64,000 nucleotides of DNA from Modicisalibacter xianhensis. GTDB lineage: Bacteria > Pseudomonadota > Gammaproteobacteria > Pseudomonadales > Halomonadaceae. The translations under genes were made by a program, and so were the position numbers. Shown in pieces: positions 34,197-44,581 of this stretch (position 1 is the stretch's first letter; the number at the start of each line of letters is the position of its first letter). The notes beneath the pieces were generated by a model that worked only from the letters and a program-made list of their open reading frames with translations, made no database searches and was not told the origin of the DNA. The stretch is taken from assembly GCF_900113605.1 (NCBI RefSeq), contig NZ_FOPY01000004.1, positions 248,001-312,000 on the forward strand. The letters are read 5' to 3'.

Positions 34197-36557
34197 CTAG
34201 AACAAACCGAGTTGACGATCGATCAGCGCCTCGAAGGACTCGCCGATGAACGGCAGGATCGCATCGGCGACCGGCTGGAGTTGCCGGCTCAGGTAGTGCT
34301 GGTAATCGATTGGCGAACGTCGCGTCTCCAGTGGTTCAGGCCCACTCACGGTGATCACGTAGCTGATCCAGCCACCCTGCTGGTATTGACGCGGCCGGCC
34401 CAGTTGGGCGTTGTATTCGTCGGCCAGTCTTGCCGCGCGCACATGGGGTGGCACGTTGCGCTGATAGTCAGCGAGTCGGCGACGCAGGCGCTTGCGATAG
34501 ATCAGCCGCTCGTCATATTCACCGGATAGGGTGCGACTGACATAATCGCGCACGAATTCCTGGCAGGGCTCGTTGAGGAAAACGCGCCGATAGAGTTCCT
34601 GCTGGAAGAATTTTGCCAGCGGCGACCAGTCGGCACGCACGGCTTCGAGCCCCTTGAAAGCCAGCCGCTGGCCGCCGTCGGCGTCCCGTACCAGTCCGGC
34701 GTAGCGTTTCTTGCTGCCCGCCTCCGCGCCGCGGATGGTCGGCATCAGAAAGCGTTCGAAGTGCGTCTCGAACTGCAGCTCAAGGGCACTCTCCAGACCA
34801 TATTCCTGTTGAAGGTATTCTTGCCACCAGCTATTGGCACGGGCCACCAGAGCCTGACCAATGCACTCCGCCTCGCTATTCTCATGAGACCGCCCCAGCC
34901 ATACGAACGTCGAGTCAGTGTCACCATAGATAACGGTATAACCATCGGCTTCGATCAACTCGCGGGTGCGCTTCATGATCTCATGGCCGCGCAGCGTGAT
35001 CGATGACGACAGTCGCGGGTCGAAGTAGCGGCAGCCACGTGCGCCCAGGACACCATAGAAAGAGTTCATGATGATCTTGAGCGCCTGGGCCAGTGGCGCA
35101 TTGCCTTCGCGCTTGGCCGTCTCACGCCCCTCCCATACCCGGGCCACCATGTCGGGCAGCGCATGGCGCTTACGTGAAAAACGCGCACCGCGAAAGCCAG
35201 GCACCGTATCGTCTTCCGGCTCATCCAGTCCCTGCACCAGTCCGACCGGATCGATCAGGAAGGTGCGAATGATCGAGGGGTACAGACTCTTGAAGTCCAG
35301 CACGAGCACCGAGTCGTAAAGGCCGGGGCGTGAATCCATCACGAACCCGCCGGGGCTATTCTCGCCACGCTGCTCGCCCAAGGCAGGAGCCACGAAGCCG
35401 AGCCGATGCATGCGAGGCAGGTAAAGGTGTGAGAAGGCGGCCACCGAACCACCGCTGCGGTCGACGGGCAACCCCGTCACGGAGGCTCGCTCGAGCAGGA
35501 AGGCGATCAGCTCGGTATGCGCGAAGATCCGCGTGACCAGTTCGCAGTCCTTGAGGTTGTAGCGCGCCAATGCCGGCTTGTCCTCGGCGAACATGCGGTT
35601 GATGTCGTCCATGCGCTGGTAAGGGTTATCGATGGCCTTGCCCTCGCCCAGCAGCGCCTGTGCGACATGCTCCAGGCTGAATGACTCGAAGCTCCAGGTC
35701 GCGGAGCGCAGCGCCTCGATACCGTCGATGACCAGTCGTCCCGGCACCGATGCAAAGAAATGGTTGGCATTGCTGCCGTGGACGCGACATTCCATGGGCT
35801 CGCCACCTCGGCCCAGTCGCAAGGGCACACCCAGCGCCTCTGCATGGCGCTGCAGGATCCGCAAGTCGAACTGCAACACGTTCCAGCCGATGATGGCATC
35901 GGGGTCGAAGTGGGCCATCCAGTCATTGAGCCGCTCGATCAGCTCCTCACGGCTCTCGCAATAGTCCAGCGAAAAATCGACCGCCTCCCCCCTGCGCGGC
36001 CCGCTCACTGGCCCCAGCATGTAGACCTGGCGTTGACCACACCCTTCCAGCGCGATGGAATACAGCTCGCCACGCTCACTGGTCTCGATATCCAGCGACG
36101 CCAGCGACAACCGCGGGCGATACTCCGGTGCCGGCTTGAGCTGCGCCTCGATCAACTCGTCAACCGCCCTCTCTTGCCCGGTAAAGGTCACTGCCGCGGT
36201 GATGAAACGTTCCATCAGGTAGCGCTCGGGCGGGCGAATATCGGCCTCGTAGACATCCACGCCGGCCTCGCGCAGGCGCCGCTCCAGGTGAATGAGCAGG
36301 CGATGCTGGCGGCAGTACAGGCCAAGCACTGGGCGATGCTGGAAATCGCACAGCTCGAGCGGGCGAAGCTCGACGTCGCGCTCCGCTTCCAGCACTCGCT
36401 CGGCCAGGGCACGCTGCTCGGCTGGCACGAACGCCACCGAGGATTGTACCGGCAACCGGACATGACGCGGACCAGTATCGGTTGCCAGCCAGAACGACAC
36501 CTCGGTGCCTTGGGGCGTATCGCGCCAATGGCGGGTCAGGACGAAACCTTGCTGCAC
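34197..36557 (-). CDS. polB: DNA polymerase II (family B)
   Basis: A 786-residue family B polymerase, the length of E. coli Pol II (783). The 3'-5' exonuclease has DIETS at 156-160 with both metal ligands, and later [14 protein letters not shown]. Polymerase motifs A and C are visible: [13 protein letters not shown] and [10 protein letters not shown] (Asp546 and Asp548). [18 protein letters not shown] is motif B. In E. coli the gene is SOS-controlled and helps replication restart and lesion bypass. A weak LexA-like TGT-N8-ACA is found at 36611-36624, but its outer bases depart from the consensus, so I do not call it. It stops 50 bp before the DUF421 start. Confidence 0.97.
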   Translation of the reverse strand: MQQGFVLTRHWRDTPQGTEVSFWLATDTGPRHVRLPVQSSVAFVPAEQRALAERVLEAERDVELRPLELCDFQHRPVLGLYCRQHRLLIHLERRLREAGVDVYEADIRPPERYLMERFITAAVTFTGQERAVDELIEAQLKPAPEYRPRLSLASLDIETSERGELYSIALEGCGQRQVYMLGPVSGPRRGEAVDFSLDYCESREELIERLNDWMAHFDPDAIIGWNVLQFDLRILQRHAEALGVPLRLGRGGEPMECRVHGSNANHFFASVPGRLVIDGIEALRSATWSFESFSLEHVAQALLGEGKAIDNPYQRMDDINRMFAEDKPALARYNLKDCELVTRIFAHTELIAFLLERASVTGLPVDRSGGSVAAFSHLYLPRMHRLGFVAPALGEQRGENSPGGFVMDSRPGLYDSVLVLDFKSLYPSIIRTFLIDPVGLVQGLDEPEDDTVPGFRGARFSRKRHALPDMVARVWEGRETAKREGNAPLAQALKIIMNSFYGVLGARGCRYFDPRLSSSITLRGHEIMKRTRELIEADGYTVIYGDTDSTFVWLGRSHENSEAECIGQALVARANSWWQEYLQQEYGLESALELQFETHFERFLMPTIRGAEAGSKKRYAGLVRDADGGQRLAFKGLEAVRADWSPLAKFFQQELYRRVFLNEPCQEFVRDYVSRTLSGEYDERLIYRKRLRRRLADYQRNVPPHVRAARLADEYNAQLGRPRQYQQGGWISYVITVSGPEPLETRRSPIDYQHYLSRQLQPVADAILPFIGESFEALIDRQLGLF

Positions 36558-36893
36558 GGGACTCTTTCAGTGGAGCGCATTTCCGCCATGGTAATGGGTA
36601 TCGCCAAGCTTGTCGCAATGGACACAGCTCCGGTCATCGAATCTCAATAAGCGATATTTACATTGTTAGCGAAAAAGACTTGAGCCTGGCCCCTGAGTTG
36701 CGCATTATCGGCGCCCTCTTGCCAGGCTCCTCGGGGCCGGGTGAGGCCATGACCGGAGTGAATACCGACCGGACGTGCGTCCGTCGCTCACTTCCGACTA
36801 GGCTGTGTGTCTGAGCGGATGGCAAGCGCAGCTTGCTTTCGGGCACAGCCTGGACTCGACCACTGTTGAATTCATCCTTCTGGAGGCGAACGC
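36558..36893. other. Intergenic region between polB and the carboxynorspermidine dehydrogenase gene
   Basis: 336 bp with no gene. It must hold both divergent promoters. Its main feature is a nested hairpin at 36800-36851, described separately. Confidence 0.6.
36800..36851 (+). promoter_or_regulatory. Nested stem-loop in the leader of the carboxynorspermidine operon
   Basis: An outer 8-bp stem (AGGCTGTG 36800-36807 with CACAGCCT 36844-36851) encloses a 6-bp stem (GCAAGC 36822-36827 with GCTTGC 36831-36836, three-base loop). It ends 42 bp before the start codon. It could act in the mRNA leader or as a terminator-like structure, but no U-tract follows. I know of no matching described riboswitch. 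Confidence 0.45.
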
Positions 36894-38099
36894 ATGAGCA
36901 AAGCCTTGATTATTGGCGCCGGCGGCGTCGGTGGTGTCGTGACTCACAAGTGCGCGCAGCACCCCGAGGTGTTCCACGAGATCTGTCTGGCCAGTCGCAA
37001 CGAAGCGAAGTGCAAGGCGATCGCGGACCAACTGGACCGTCCCATCCAGACAGCCCAGGTCGACGCCGATGACGTCGAGGCGCTGGTCGCGCTGATCGAG
37101 TCGTTCAAGCCTGACGTGCTGATCCATGTGGCCCTGCCCTACCAGGACCTGACCATCATGGAAGCCTGCCTGCGTACCGGCGTGCCCTACCTGGATACCG
37201 CCAACTACGAACACCCGGACGAGGCCAAGTTCGAGTACAAGGAACAGTGGGCGTTCCAGGAGCGCTTCGCCAAGACCGGCAACATGGCCACGCTGGGCTG
37301 CGGCTTCGACCCCGGCATGACCAACATCTACTGTGCCTACGCCCAGAAGAACCTGTTCGACGAGATTCACCGCATCGATATCCTGGATGCCAATGGCGGC
37401 GACCATGGTTACCCGTTCGCCACCAACTTCAACCCGGAAATCAACATTCGCGAGATCACCGCGAATGGCCGCTACTGGGAAAAAGGCGAGTGGAAGGAAA
37501 CCGCGCCGCTGGCCGAGAAGCGCAAGTTCGACTTCGATGGCATCGGCGAGAAGGACATCTACCTGCTCTATCATGAAGAGCTGGAATCGCTGTCCCAAAA
37601 CATCAAGGGGCTTGAGCGCATCCGCTTCTGGATGACCTTTTCCGAGAAGTACATCACCCACCTCAAGGTGCTCGAGAACGTCGGCATGACCAGCATCGAG
37701 CCCATCGAGGTCGAGGGCTGCAAGATTTCGCCGCTGCAGTTCCTCAAGTCTGTGCTGCCCGACCCGGCCTCGCTCGGCCCGCGCACCAAGGGCAAGACCA
37801 ACATCGGCGTGATTCTCGACGGCATCAAGGATGGCAAGCGTCGCAAGGTGTACATCTACAACATCTGCGATCACGAGGCGAGCTACCGCGAGGTCAAGTC
37901 ACAGGCGATCTCCTACACCACCGGCGTGCCAGCCGTGACCGGCGCCATGCTGATGCTGCAGGGCATATGGAAGGGCGAAGGCGTGTTCAACGTCGAACAG
38001 CTCGATCCCAACCCGTTCATGGAGCGCATCGGCGACATGGGCCTGCCGTGGCAGATGGTCGAACTCGATCCCGATGACGACCCGCTGGCAGACGAGTGA
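36894..38099 (+). CDS. Carboxynorspermidine/carboxyspermidine dehydrogenase
   Basis: A 401-residue saccharopine-dehydrogenase-family enzyme. It joins diaminopropane or putrescine with aspartate semialdehyde, using NADPH, to give carboxynorspermidine or carboxyspermidine, an alternative to S-adenosylmethionine-based spermidine synthesis. The dinucleotide fold is at the N-terminus (KALIIGAGGVGGVVTHKCAQ). GCGFDPGMTNIYCAY and DANGGDHGYPFATNFNPEINI are family motifs. The next gene is the matching decarboxylase, overlapping by one base. Ribosome binding site: GGAGG at 36881-36885. Confidence 0.95.
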   Translation: MSKALIIGAGGVGGVVTHKCAQHPEVFHEICLASRNEAKCKAIADQLDRPIQTAQVDADDVEALVALIESFKPDVLIHVALPYQDLTIMEACLRTGVPYLDTANYEHPDEAKFEYKEQWAFQERFAKTGNMATLGCGFDPGMTNIYCAYAQKNLFDEIHRIDILDANGGDHGYPFATNFNPEINIREITANGRYWEKGEWKETAPLAEKRKFDFDGIGEKDIYLLYHEELESLSQNIKGLERIRFWMTFSEKYITHLKVLENVGMTSIEPIEVEGCKISPLQFLKSVLPDPASLGPRTKGKTNIGVILDGIKDGKRRKVYIYNICDHEASYREVKSQAISYTTGVPAVTGAMLMLQGIWKGEGVFNVEQLDPNPFMERIGDMGLPWQMVELDPDDDPLADE

Positions 38100-39271
38100 T
38101 GGCGGACACGACTTACCCGTCCGACGCATACCCGTTTGACATCGGGGCCTGTCCGTCGCCGGCCTACGTGGTCGACGACGCCCTGCTGCGTCGCAACCTG
38201 GAACTCCTCAAGGAGGTCCAGGTGCGTAGCGGGGCGAAGATCCTGCTCGCCCTGAAGGGCTTCGCCATGTGGGATACCTTCCCGCTGGTCAGCCAGTATC
38301 TGGTGGGCACGACCTCCAGCGGACAGGATGAAGCACGCCTCGGCGCCGAGACCTTCGGCGGCGAGGTCCACGTCTACTCGCCGGCTTTCACCGAGCCCGA
38401 GATGGACGTGGTGCTGCGCTACGCGGACCACATCAGCTTCAATTCGCCGGGCCAGTGGCGCCACTTTCGCGACAAGGTCGCATCGGCGCCGCGCACCGTC
38501 TCCTGCGGGTTGCGGGTCAACCCCGAGCACTCGACGGGCGAGGTCGCCATCTACGACCCCTGCGCACGCGGCTCACGGCTCGGTACCCGAGCCGTGCATG
38601 TCAATGCAGAGGTGCTGGACGGCCTGGACGGATTGCACTTTCACACGCTGTGCCAGCAGAACAGCGACGCCTTGGAAGCTACGCTGGCCGCCTTCGAGAA
38701 GAAGTTCGGCGAGTATCTGCCGGGCATGCGCTGGGTGAATTTCGGTGGCGGGCACCACATCACCCGCCCCGATTACGATGTGGAACGACTGGTACGGCTA
38801 CTCTGCGACTTCAAGGCGCGCTACCCGCACCTCGAGGTCTACCTGGAGCCGGGCGAAGCCATCGCGCTGAATACCGGATACCTGGTATGCAGCGTGCTGG
38901 ACATCGTCGACAATGACGGGCCGATCGCCATCCTCGACACCTCCGCCACCGCGCACATGCCAGATGTGCTGGAAATGCCCTACCGGCCCGAGATCATCGG
39001 CGCCGGCATGCCGAGCGAGAAATCTCACGCCTACCGGCTGGGCGGCATGACCTGCCTCGCCGGCGACGTGATCGGCGATTACTCGTTCGACAGGCCGCTC
39101 GAGATCGGCGACCGACTGGTGTTCACCGACATGGCTCACTACACCATGGTCAAGACCACCACCTTCAATGGCATCCGCCTGCCGTCGATCTGCCGAGTCG
39201 ACGAGACGAGCCGCGAGGTGCGCACGGTCAAGACCTTCGGTTACGTGGATTACATGCAGCGCTTGAGTTGA
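38099..39271 (+). CDS. nspC: Carboxynorspermidine decarboxylase
   Basis: A 390-residue PLP-dependent decarboxylase of the alanine-racemase-fold group. It removes CO2 from carboxy(nor)spermidine to give (nor)spermidine, which completes the pathway begun by the previous gene. The PLP lysine is in ILLALKGFAMW near residue 45; LHFHTLCQQN and LEPGEAIALNTG bind the phosphate and cofactor, and GAGMPSEKSHAYRLGGMTCLAGD is the C-terminal specificity region. The start is ATG at 38099, overlapping the previous stop (TGATG); a GTG at 38096 is also possible. Confidence 0.95.
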   Translation: MADTTYPSDAYPFDIGACPSPAYVVDDALLRRNLELLKEVQVRSGAKILLALKGFAMWDTFPLVSQYLVGTTSSGQDEARLGAETFGGEVHVYSPAFTEPEMDVVLRYADHISFNSPGQWRHFRDKVASAPRTVSCGLRVNPEHSTGEVAIYDPCARGSRLGTRAVHVNAEVLDGLDGLHFHTLCQQNSDALEATLAAFEKKFGEYLPGMRWVNFGGGHHITRPDYDVERLVRLLCDFKARYPHLEVYLEPGEAIALNTGYLVCSVLDIVDNDGPIAILDTSATAHMPDVLEMPYRPEIIGAGMPSEKSHAYRLGGMTCLAGDVIGDYSFDRPLEIGDRLVFTDMAHYTMVKTTTFNGIRLPSICRVDETSREVRTVKTFGYVDYMQRLS

Positions 39272-39394
39272 ACCGTTCGTGGGGCAGGCTAGCGGCCGCC
39301 CCACGGATGCACCCGGCGGCCAGGCGGGCTACAATCGACCTTTCGTCCTAGCTGACGCCCGAATTTTCGTTTCCGAACCAGTCACAGAGCCGCC

Positions 39395-41437
39395 ATGCCC
39401 ACTACCGCCAACGCCAAGCGCAAGATCCTGGTCACCAGTGCCCTGCCCTATGCCAACGGCTCGATCCATCTGGGCCACCTGCTCGAATACATCCAGACCG
39501 ATATCTGGGTGCGCTTCCAGAAAAGTCGCGGCAATGAATGCCACTATGTGTGTGCAGACGATGCCCATGGCACCGCGATCATGCTGCGTGCCGAGCAGGA
39601 AGGCATCACCTCGGAGCAATTGATCGAGCGAGTGTCGCAGGAACACCAGGCGGACTTCGCGCGCTTTGGGGTGGCCTTCGACAATTATCACTCGACCCAT
39701 TCGGAAGAGAACCGCATCCATAGCGAGCGCATCTACACCGCCCTGCGCGATGCCGGCCACATCTCGACCCGCGACATCGAGCAGATGTACGACCCGGTCA
39801 AGGGCCTGTTCCTGGCCGACCGCTTCATCAAGGGCACTTGCCCGAAGTGCAAGACGCCGGATCAGTACGGCGACAACTGCGAAGCGTGTGGCGCCACCTA
39901 CACCCCGGCGGAGCTGATCGATCCGGTATCAGCGATCAGCGGCGCCACGCCGGAAGTGCGCAGTTCCACCCATTATTTCTTCAAGCTGCCCGACTTCGAG
40001 GACTTCCTGAAGCGCTGGACCCGTGCCGGTCACGTGCAGCCGCAGATCGCCAATAAATTGCAGGAATGGTTCGAAGCCGGCCTCAACGAATGGGATATCT
40101 CGCGCGATGCGCCCTACTTCGGCTTCGAGATTCCCGATGCCCCGGGCAAGTACTTCTACGTGTGGCTGGATGCGCCGATCGGCTACCTGGCCAGCTTCCA
40201 GAACCTGTGCGAGCGCGAAGGCATCGACTTCGACAGTTACTGGAAGAAAGAATCCGAAGCCGAGGTCTACCATTTCATCGGCAAGGACATCGTCTACTTC
40301 CACGCACTGTTCTGGCCGGCGATGCTCGAAGGGGCCGGCCTGCGCACACCGACCGCCATCAACTGTCACGGTTTCGTGACCGTCAACGGCGCGAAGATGT
40401 CCAAGTCGCGCGGCACCTTCATCAAGGCCGAGACCTACGCCGAGTATCTGAATCCGGAATACCTGCGTTACTACTTCGCTGCCAAGCTGACCTCGCGCGT
40501 CGACGACCTCGACCTGAATCTCGAGGACTTTGCCTATCGGGTGAACTCCGACCTGGTCGGCAAGGTGGTCAACATCGCCAGCCGCTGCGCCGGGTTCGTC
40601 AAGAAGCTCGGCGGAGGCAAGTTGTCGGAGACATCGGCGGAGCCCGAACTGCTGGCCCGCTTCATCGCCGCCGGCGACGAGATCGCCGAGGACTTCGAAG
40701 CCCGCGAATTCGGCCGTGCCATGCGCAAGGTGATGGAACTGGCCGACGAGGCCAACACCTACATCGCCGACAAGGAACCGTGGGTACTGGCCAAGCAGGA
40801 AGGCCGCGAGCAGGAGGTGCTCGACATCTGCTCGGTGGGCATCAACCTGTTCCGCCAACTGATGGTCTACCTGGCCCCGGTCGTCCCGGCCATGGCCGAC
40901 GAAGCACGCGTGTTCCTGAACCTCGACAGCCTCGATTGGCATACCCGTCACGATGTGCTGGAAGGCCACAGCATCAACAAGTTCAAGCCGTTGATGACCC
41001 GCATCGAGCGCGACAAGATCGACAGCATGATCGAAGCCTCCAAGGAGGACCTTGCGGTGGAAAAGAAACTCAAGGAAACCCCGAAAGGCCCGTTAGCCGA
41101 CACGCCCATCGCCGACGAGATAGCCTTCGATGACTTCGCCAAGGTCGACCTGCGCATCGTGCGCATCGCCAAGGCGGAGTACGTGGAAGGCGCGGACAAG
41201 CTGCTCAAGCTGACCCTGGACCTGGGCGGCGAGACGCGCACGGTGTTCTCCGGTATCCGCTCGGCCTATGCCCCGGAAGCCCTGGAGGGCCACCTGACGG
41301 TAATGGTCGCCAACCTGGCGCCGCGCAAGATGCGCTTCGGCGTCTCGGAGGGCATGGTATTGGCCGCCGGCGATGGCAAGGGAATTTACCTGCTTGAGCC
41401 GCATAGCGGTGCCGAGCCGGGGCAGCGAGTGACCTGA
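39395..41437 (+). CDS. metG: Methionyl-tRNA synthetase
   Basis: A 680-residue class I synthetase that charges tRNA with methionine. The HIGH-type signature is [19 protein letters not shown] (His-Leu-Gly-His) and KMSKSRGTF is the second signature. Between them a zinc-binding knuckle is visible ([18 protein letters not shown]), and the C-terminal 110 residues form the Trbp111-like tRNA-binding and dimerisation domain ([27 protein letters not shown]). A strong terminator follows the stop. A TACAAT element at 39330-39335 may be its -10. Confidence 0.98.
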   Translation: MPTTANAKRKILVTSALPYANGSIHLGHLLEYIQTDIWVRFQKSRGNECHYVCADDAHGTAIMLRAEQEGITSEQLIERVSQEHQADFARFGVAFDNYHSTHSEENRIHSERIYTALRDAGHISTRDIEQMYDPVKGLFLADRFIKGTCPKCKTPDQYGDNCEACGATYTPAELIDPVSAISGATPEVRSSTHYFFKLPDFEDFLKRWTRAGHVQPQIANKLQEWFEAGLNEWDISRDAPYFGFEIPDAPGKYFYVWLDAPIGYLASFQNLCEREGIDFDSYWKKESEAEVYHFIGKDIVYFHALFWPAMLEGAGLRTPTAINCHGFVTVNGAKMSKSRGTFIKAETYAEYLNPEYLRYYFAAKLTSRVDDLDLNLEDFAYRVNSDLVGKVVNIASRCAGFVKKLGGGKLSETSAEPELLARFIAAGDEIAEDFEAREFGRAMRKVMELADEANTYIADKEPWVLAKQEGREQEVLDICSVGINLFRQLMVYLAPVVPAMADEARVFLNLDSLDWHTRHDVLEGHSINKFKPLMTRIERDKIDSMIEASKEDLAVEKKLKETPKGPLADTPIADEIAFDDFAKVDLRIVRIAKAEYVEGADKLLKLTLDLGGETRTVFSGIRSAYAPEALEGHLTVMVANLAPRKMRFGVSEGMVLAAGDGKGIYLLEPHSGAEPGQRVT

Positions 41438-41465
41438 TTGCATCGTCATTCAGCCCAAGATGTTA

Positions 41466-41490
41466 AGCGCGGCCCCTGGCCGCGCTTTTT
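41466..41490 (+). terminator. Rho-independent terminator of metG
   Basis: A 9-bp stem (41466-41474 with 41478-41486, three-base loop) followed by TTTTT at 41486-41490, 28 bp beyond the metG stop. Confidence 0.92.
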
Positions 41491-41549
41491 GTTGTCTCTG
41501 CTCACTCGGTCACGGGAAGGACTCTGCTCGAAACGCCCGCAATATCGGT

Positions 41550-41576
41550 TAAAGCTCTTTTCAACCAAGCCGATAA
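41550..41576 (+). promoter_or_regulatory. Sigma-28 (FliA) flagellar promoter
   Basis: TAAA at 41550-41553, exactly 15 bases, then GCCGATAA at 41569-41576. This equals the enteric FliA consensus TAAA-N15-GCCGATAA with no mismatch. It ends 61 bp before the CHASE4-GGDEF start and follows the metG terminator, so it should drive that gene alone. Confidence 0.8.
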
Positions 41577-41637
41577 AAAGCATATCTCTAAGTACGCCTA
41601 GGGCAGTTATGCCTCACAAGACACGGTATGCAACGTC

Positions 41638-43224
41638 ATGAAGCGAGCCCTGAACTCCCTGCGTTATCGGTTTTTCCTGGCTCTGGGAGTCGTACTGCTG
41701 ATGGCGCTGTTGGCCTTGGGCGTCATTGCCAAGGTCCTGGTCATTCCCGCCCTGCTCGCCAAGGAAGAGGAATATGCCAGCCAGGAGCTTGACCGGGCCG
41801 AGCGCGCCATCAATAACGAACTCAAGCACTTGAGTCTGCTCAATAACGACTGGGCCGTCTGGGATGACAGCTACGACTTCATGCAGGGGAAGTCACCCGA
41901 CTATCTCGAAACCAACCTTGCCGAAGGCTTGGTCTTCAAGGACGCCAACCTGCGCTTGATTGCCTTCTTCAATCCTGATGGATCGCCTTATTGGCTGGCC
42001 GGGATCAACCCGGGAAGCGGGGAGTATACCTCCTGCTCAAGCCTGTCCGACGCCTGCCAATGGACACGACAGACCGTACAAGCACTCTCCACCCGTATCC
42101 AGAATGATACGACTCAGACTCGGCAAACCTGGCTTCAGGCGTCGCCAGAGCGCGCCCTGGTCAGTCTCAATCCTGTACTGAGAAGTGACGGCAGTGGCCC
42201 TATCGTGGGCTGGATGGCCATGGTTCGCAGCATGAACGAAAGCTGGTTTGCGCGCCTGGAGGAGAGCACGGGCCTTCCGTTAAAGGTAAGAGCCGTACGC
42301 GACCTGACGACAGCCTGGTTCGGAACCACCATCGAGCGAATCGATGAGAAATCGATGCTGGCGACACGTGGCATTGCCGCGTTACCTCAAGGGTATCATT
42401 TACGACTTCAGGCCACGCTTCCCCGACAAGGGTTCAAGGCAAGCCTGGAGACCTTTCGCTTTGCCTTGTACTGGACTATCGGGCTGATCATCGTAGTCGT
42501 CTCCGTCGTACTGATTCTTCTGGAGCGCATGATCCTTTCTCCACTGCGCCAGTTTGCTGCCTTTACCCAGCAAGTTCAGTCAGGCAAGGCTGAAGAGCCT
42601 CCCTCGGCCCTGCTCCGACGACGTGACGAGATTGGAACCTTGGCTCGTGAGTTCCAGCAGTTGCTTGAGTTACAACGACGCCAGACGTCTTCTCTGGTTG
42701 AACTCTCTCATCACGACCCCCTGACCGGGCTCGCCAACCGGCGCCTTTTTGATCAGACCCTGGAGGAGACTCTCCAGCAGGCACACCTTCACAGCCAGCC
42801 AATGGGCCTGCTGATGGTCGATATCGACAGCTTCAAGAATTACAACGACCATTTCGGCCATCCCGCTGGCGACGCCTGTCTCAAGGCCATCGCCGATGCC
42901 ATGCAGCGTCACTTCCTGCGCCCGAATCAACTGGTGGCACGCACAGGCGGAGAAGAGTTCAGCATTGTCCTGCCCGGCAGCAGCGAGGCGGTCTGCGCAA
43001 GGCTCGCCGAGAGCTTGCGCCAGGCCATCGAAGCGCTGGGCCTGCCGCATCCTGCATCGGAGGTCAGCCCGGTGGTCACAGTCAGCGTTGGCGTTGCCTG
43101 TTCCGCCCCCGAGCAGCCTCGCTCGCCCCAGGAGCTGGTTGATGCCGCCGATGCCGCGCTGTATGCCGCCAAGCAGGCGGGACGCAACCAAGTAAGCATG
43201 GAAGGTGAGCAGGCCACAGCCTGA
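41638..43224 (+). CDS. CHASE4-HAMP-GGDEF diguanylate cyclase
   Basis: A 528-residue sensor enzyme. A membrane helix (about 12-40, FFLALGVVLLMALLALGVIAKV) precedes a periplasmic CHASE4-type domain (about 45-265, with NDWAVWDDSYDF). A second helix (about 280-300) and HAMP (300-350) lead to GGDEF (about 360-520). GGEEF is intact at 437-441; the I-site RxxD is not evident. The ligand is unknown. A perfect sigma-28 promoter upstream suggests it is made with late flagellar genes and helps set the switch between swimming and attachment. Confidence 0.92.
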   Translation: MKRALNSLRYRFFLALGVVLLMALLALGVIAKVLVIPALLAKEEEYASQELDRAERAINNELKHLSLLNNDWAVWDDSYDFMQGKSPDYLETNLAEGLVFKDANLRLIAFFNPDGSPYWLAGINPGSGEYTSCSSLSDACQWTRQTVQALSTRIQNDTTQTRQTWLQASPERALVSLNPVLRSDGSGPIVGWMAMVRSMNESWFARLEESTGLPLKVRAVRDLTTAWFGTTIERIDEKSMLATRGIAALPQGYHLRLQATLPRQGFKASLETFRFALYWTIGLIIVVVSVVLILLERMILSPLRQFAAFTQQVQSGKAEEPPSALLRRRDEIGTLAREFQQLLELQRRQTSSLVELSHHDPLTGLANRRLFDQTLEETLQQAHLHSQPMGLLMVDIDSFKNYNDHFGHPAGDACLKAIADAMQRHFLRPNQLVARTGGEEFSIVLPGSSEAVCARLAESLRQAIEALGLPHPASEVSPVVTVSVGVACSAPEQPRSPQELVDAADAALYAAKQAGRNQVSMEGEQATA

Positions 43225-43264
43225 CTCTCTCCCCGGCACGGTAGGCCGCACGACGAGAGGCGCG

Positions 43265-43270
43265 TATAAT
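43265..43270 (+). promoter_or_regulatory. -10 element for the rnf operon
   Basis: A perfect TATAAT 72 bp before the rnfA start, in a CGCGTATAATGCCGGCC context. No good -35 can be seen at 16-18 bp. Confidence 0.45.
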
Positions 43271-43341
43271 GCCGGCCTCGATTCAAGGCACCGGCATCCG
43301 CTCACGGCCAGCCGGTCGCCACTGCGCTGCGGTTGGCTGCG

Positions 43342-43923
43342 ATGACGCATTATCTCCTGATTCTGGTCAGTACCGTTCTGGTCAATAATTTCGTGCTGGT
43401 CCAGTTCCTTGGGCTATGCCCTTTCATGGGCGTCTCCAACAAGCTGGAATCGGCCATGGGTATGGCGCTGGCCACGACCTTCGTGCTGACACTGTCATCG
43501 GTGGCCAGCTACCTGACGTTTCATTATCTGCTGGCTCCACTGGGGCTGGAGTACCTGCGCACCATCGCCTTCATCATGGTGATCGCCGTCGTCGTGCAGT
43601 TCACTGAGATGATGGTGCGCAAGACCAGTCCGCTGCTCTACCAGGTGCTGGGCATCTTTCTGCCGCTGATCACCACCAACTGCGCCGTGCTCGGCGTGGC
43701 ACTGCTGTCGCTCAATCGCAAGTCGAGCTTCATGGAGGCCACCCTGTACGGTTTTGGCGCAGCGGCGGGCTTTTCTCTAGTGTTGATCCTGTTCGCAGCA
43801 ATGCGCGAGCGCCTGGCGGTAGCCGATGTGCCCAAACCCTTTCGCGGCGCGGCCATTGCCATGATAACGGCCAGTCTCATGTCGCTGGCCTTCATGGGCT
43901 TCAGCGGGCTAGTTCAGGTCTAG
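43342..43923 (+). CDS. rnfA: Rnf/Rsx electron transport complex subunit A
   Basis: A 193-residue protein of six helices, exactly the E. coli RsxA length. It starts [30 protein letters not shown] with the conserved Cys of the membrane [2Fe-2S] site in GLCPFMG; a second is in TTNCAVLG. RnfA and RnfE are paralogues with inverted topology and share this iron-sulfur centre. The Rnf complex moves electrons between ferredoxin and NAD with Na+ or H+ transport; in E. coli it also resets SoxR. It is the first gene of rnfABCDGE. Confidence 0.97.
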   Translation: MTHYLLILVSTVLVNNFVLVQFLGLCPFMGVSNKLESAMGMALATTFVLTLSSVASYLTFHYLLAPLGLEYLRTIAFIMVIAVVVQFTEMMVRKTSPLLYQVLGIFLPLITTNCAVLGVALLSLNRKSSFMEATLYGFGAAAGFSLVLILFAAMRERLAVADVPKPFRGAAIAMITASLMSLAFMGFSGLVQV

Positions 43924-43945
43924 CCGCCGGCGACGGAGAATGACG

Positions 43946-44581
43946 ATGCTCGAATGGCTCACCGCTCACGGTATTCTCGCCGCCACCCTTGCCCTGCTGG
44001 GCCTGGCAGTGGCGTTCGGCGCCCTGCTGGGCTTCGCTGGGCAGGTCTTCAAGGTCGAAGGCGACCCGGTGGTGGAGCGTATCGATGCACTGCTGCCCCA
44101 GACGCAGTGCGGTCAGTGCGGCTATCCCGGCTGCAAGCCCTACGCCGAGGCCATCGTTCAGGGCGACGACATCAACAAGTGCCCGCCCGGTGGCGACGCG
44201 ACCATTGCGGCCCTGGCCGATCTTCTGGGCCGCGAGCCCAAGCCACTGGATGGCGAGGCGCAAGACATCCCCAGGGTCGCCTACATCCGTGAAGAAGAAT
44301 GCATCGGTTGCACCAAGTGCATCCAGGCCTGTCCGGTGGACGCCATCCTCGGTGCAGCCAAGCACATGCATACGGTGATCGTCGATGAATGTACCGGCTG
44401 CGACCTGTGCGTCGAACCCTGCCCGGTAGACTGCATCGACATGCTCCCCCATCCCGACCTGGCCAAGCAGTGGCACTGGCCACGCCCACCCGGCCCGGGG
44501 CATCGACCGTCGCAGCCCATCGCGGCCACGCTGATCGCCAGCGACCGCCAGCCTGCACCGGAGGAGCGTGCACATGGCTGA
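43946..44581 (+). CDS. rnfB: Rnf complex subunit B (iron-sulfur)
   Basis: A 211-residue subunit. An N-terminal membrane helix (1-28) is followed by the 4Fe-4S domain ([16 protein letters not shown]) and two ferredoxin-type clusters ([16 protein letters not shown] and [16 protein letters not shown]). It receives electrons from soluble ferredoxin. The ATG at 43946 is chosen because GGAG lies seven bases upstream; another ATG at 43940 is only one base from it. The C-terminal 40 residues are Pro- and Arg-rich. It overlaps rnfC by eight bases. Confidence 0.97.
   Translation: MLEWLTAHGILAATLALLGLAVAFGALLGFAGQVFKVEGDPVVERIDALLPQTQCGQCGYPGCKPYAEAIVQGDDINKCPPGGDATIAALADLLGREPKPLDGEAQDIPRVAYIREEECIGCTKCIQACPVDAILGAAKHMHTVIVDECTGCDLCVEPCPVDCIDMLPHPDLAKQWHWPRPPGPGHRPSQPIAATLIASDRQPAPEERAHG

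Noticed and set aside
36610..36625. LexA box candidate before polB (TGT-N8-ACA)
   Set aside because: The outer bases are T and C instead of C and G, so it is a poor match to CTG-N10-CAG; such partial matches are common.
39278..39305. Terminator after nspC (CGTGGGGC with GCCCCACG)
   Set aside because: The 8-bp stem has no T-tract after it on the plus strand; it might matter, but I cannot support it.
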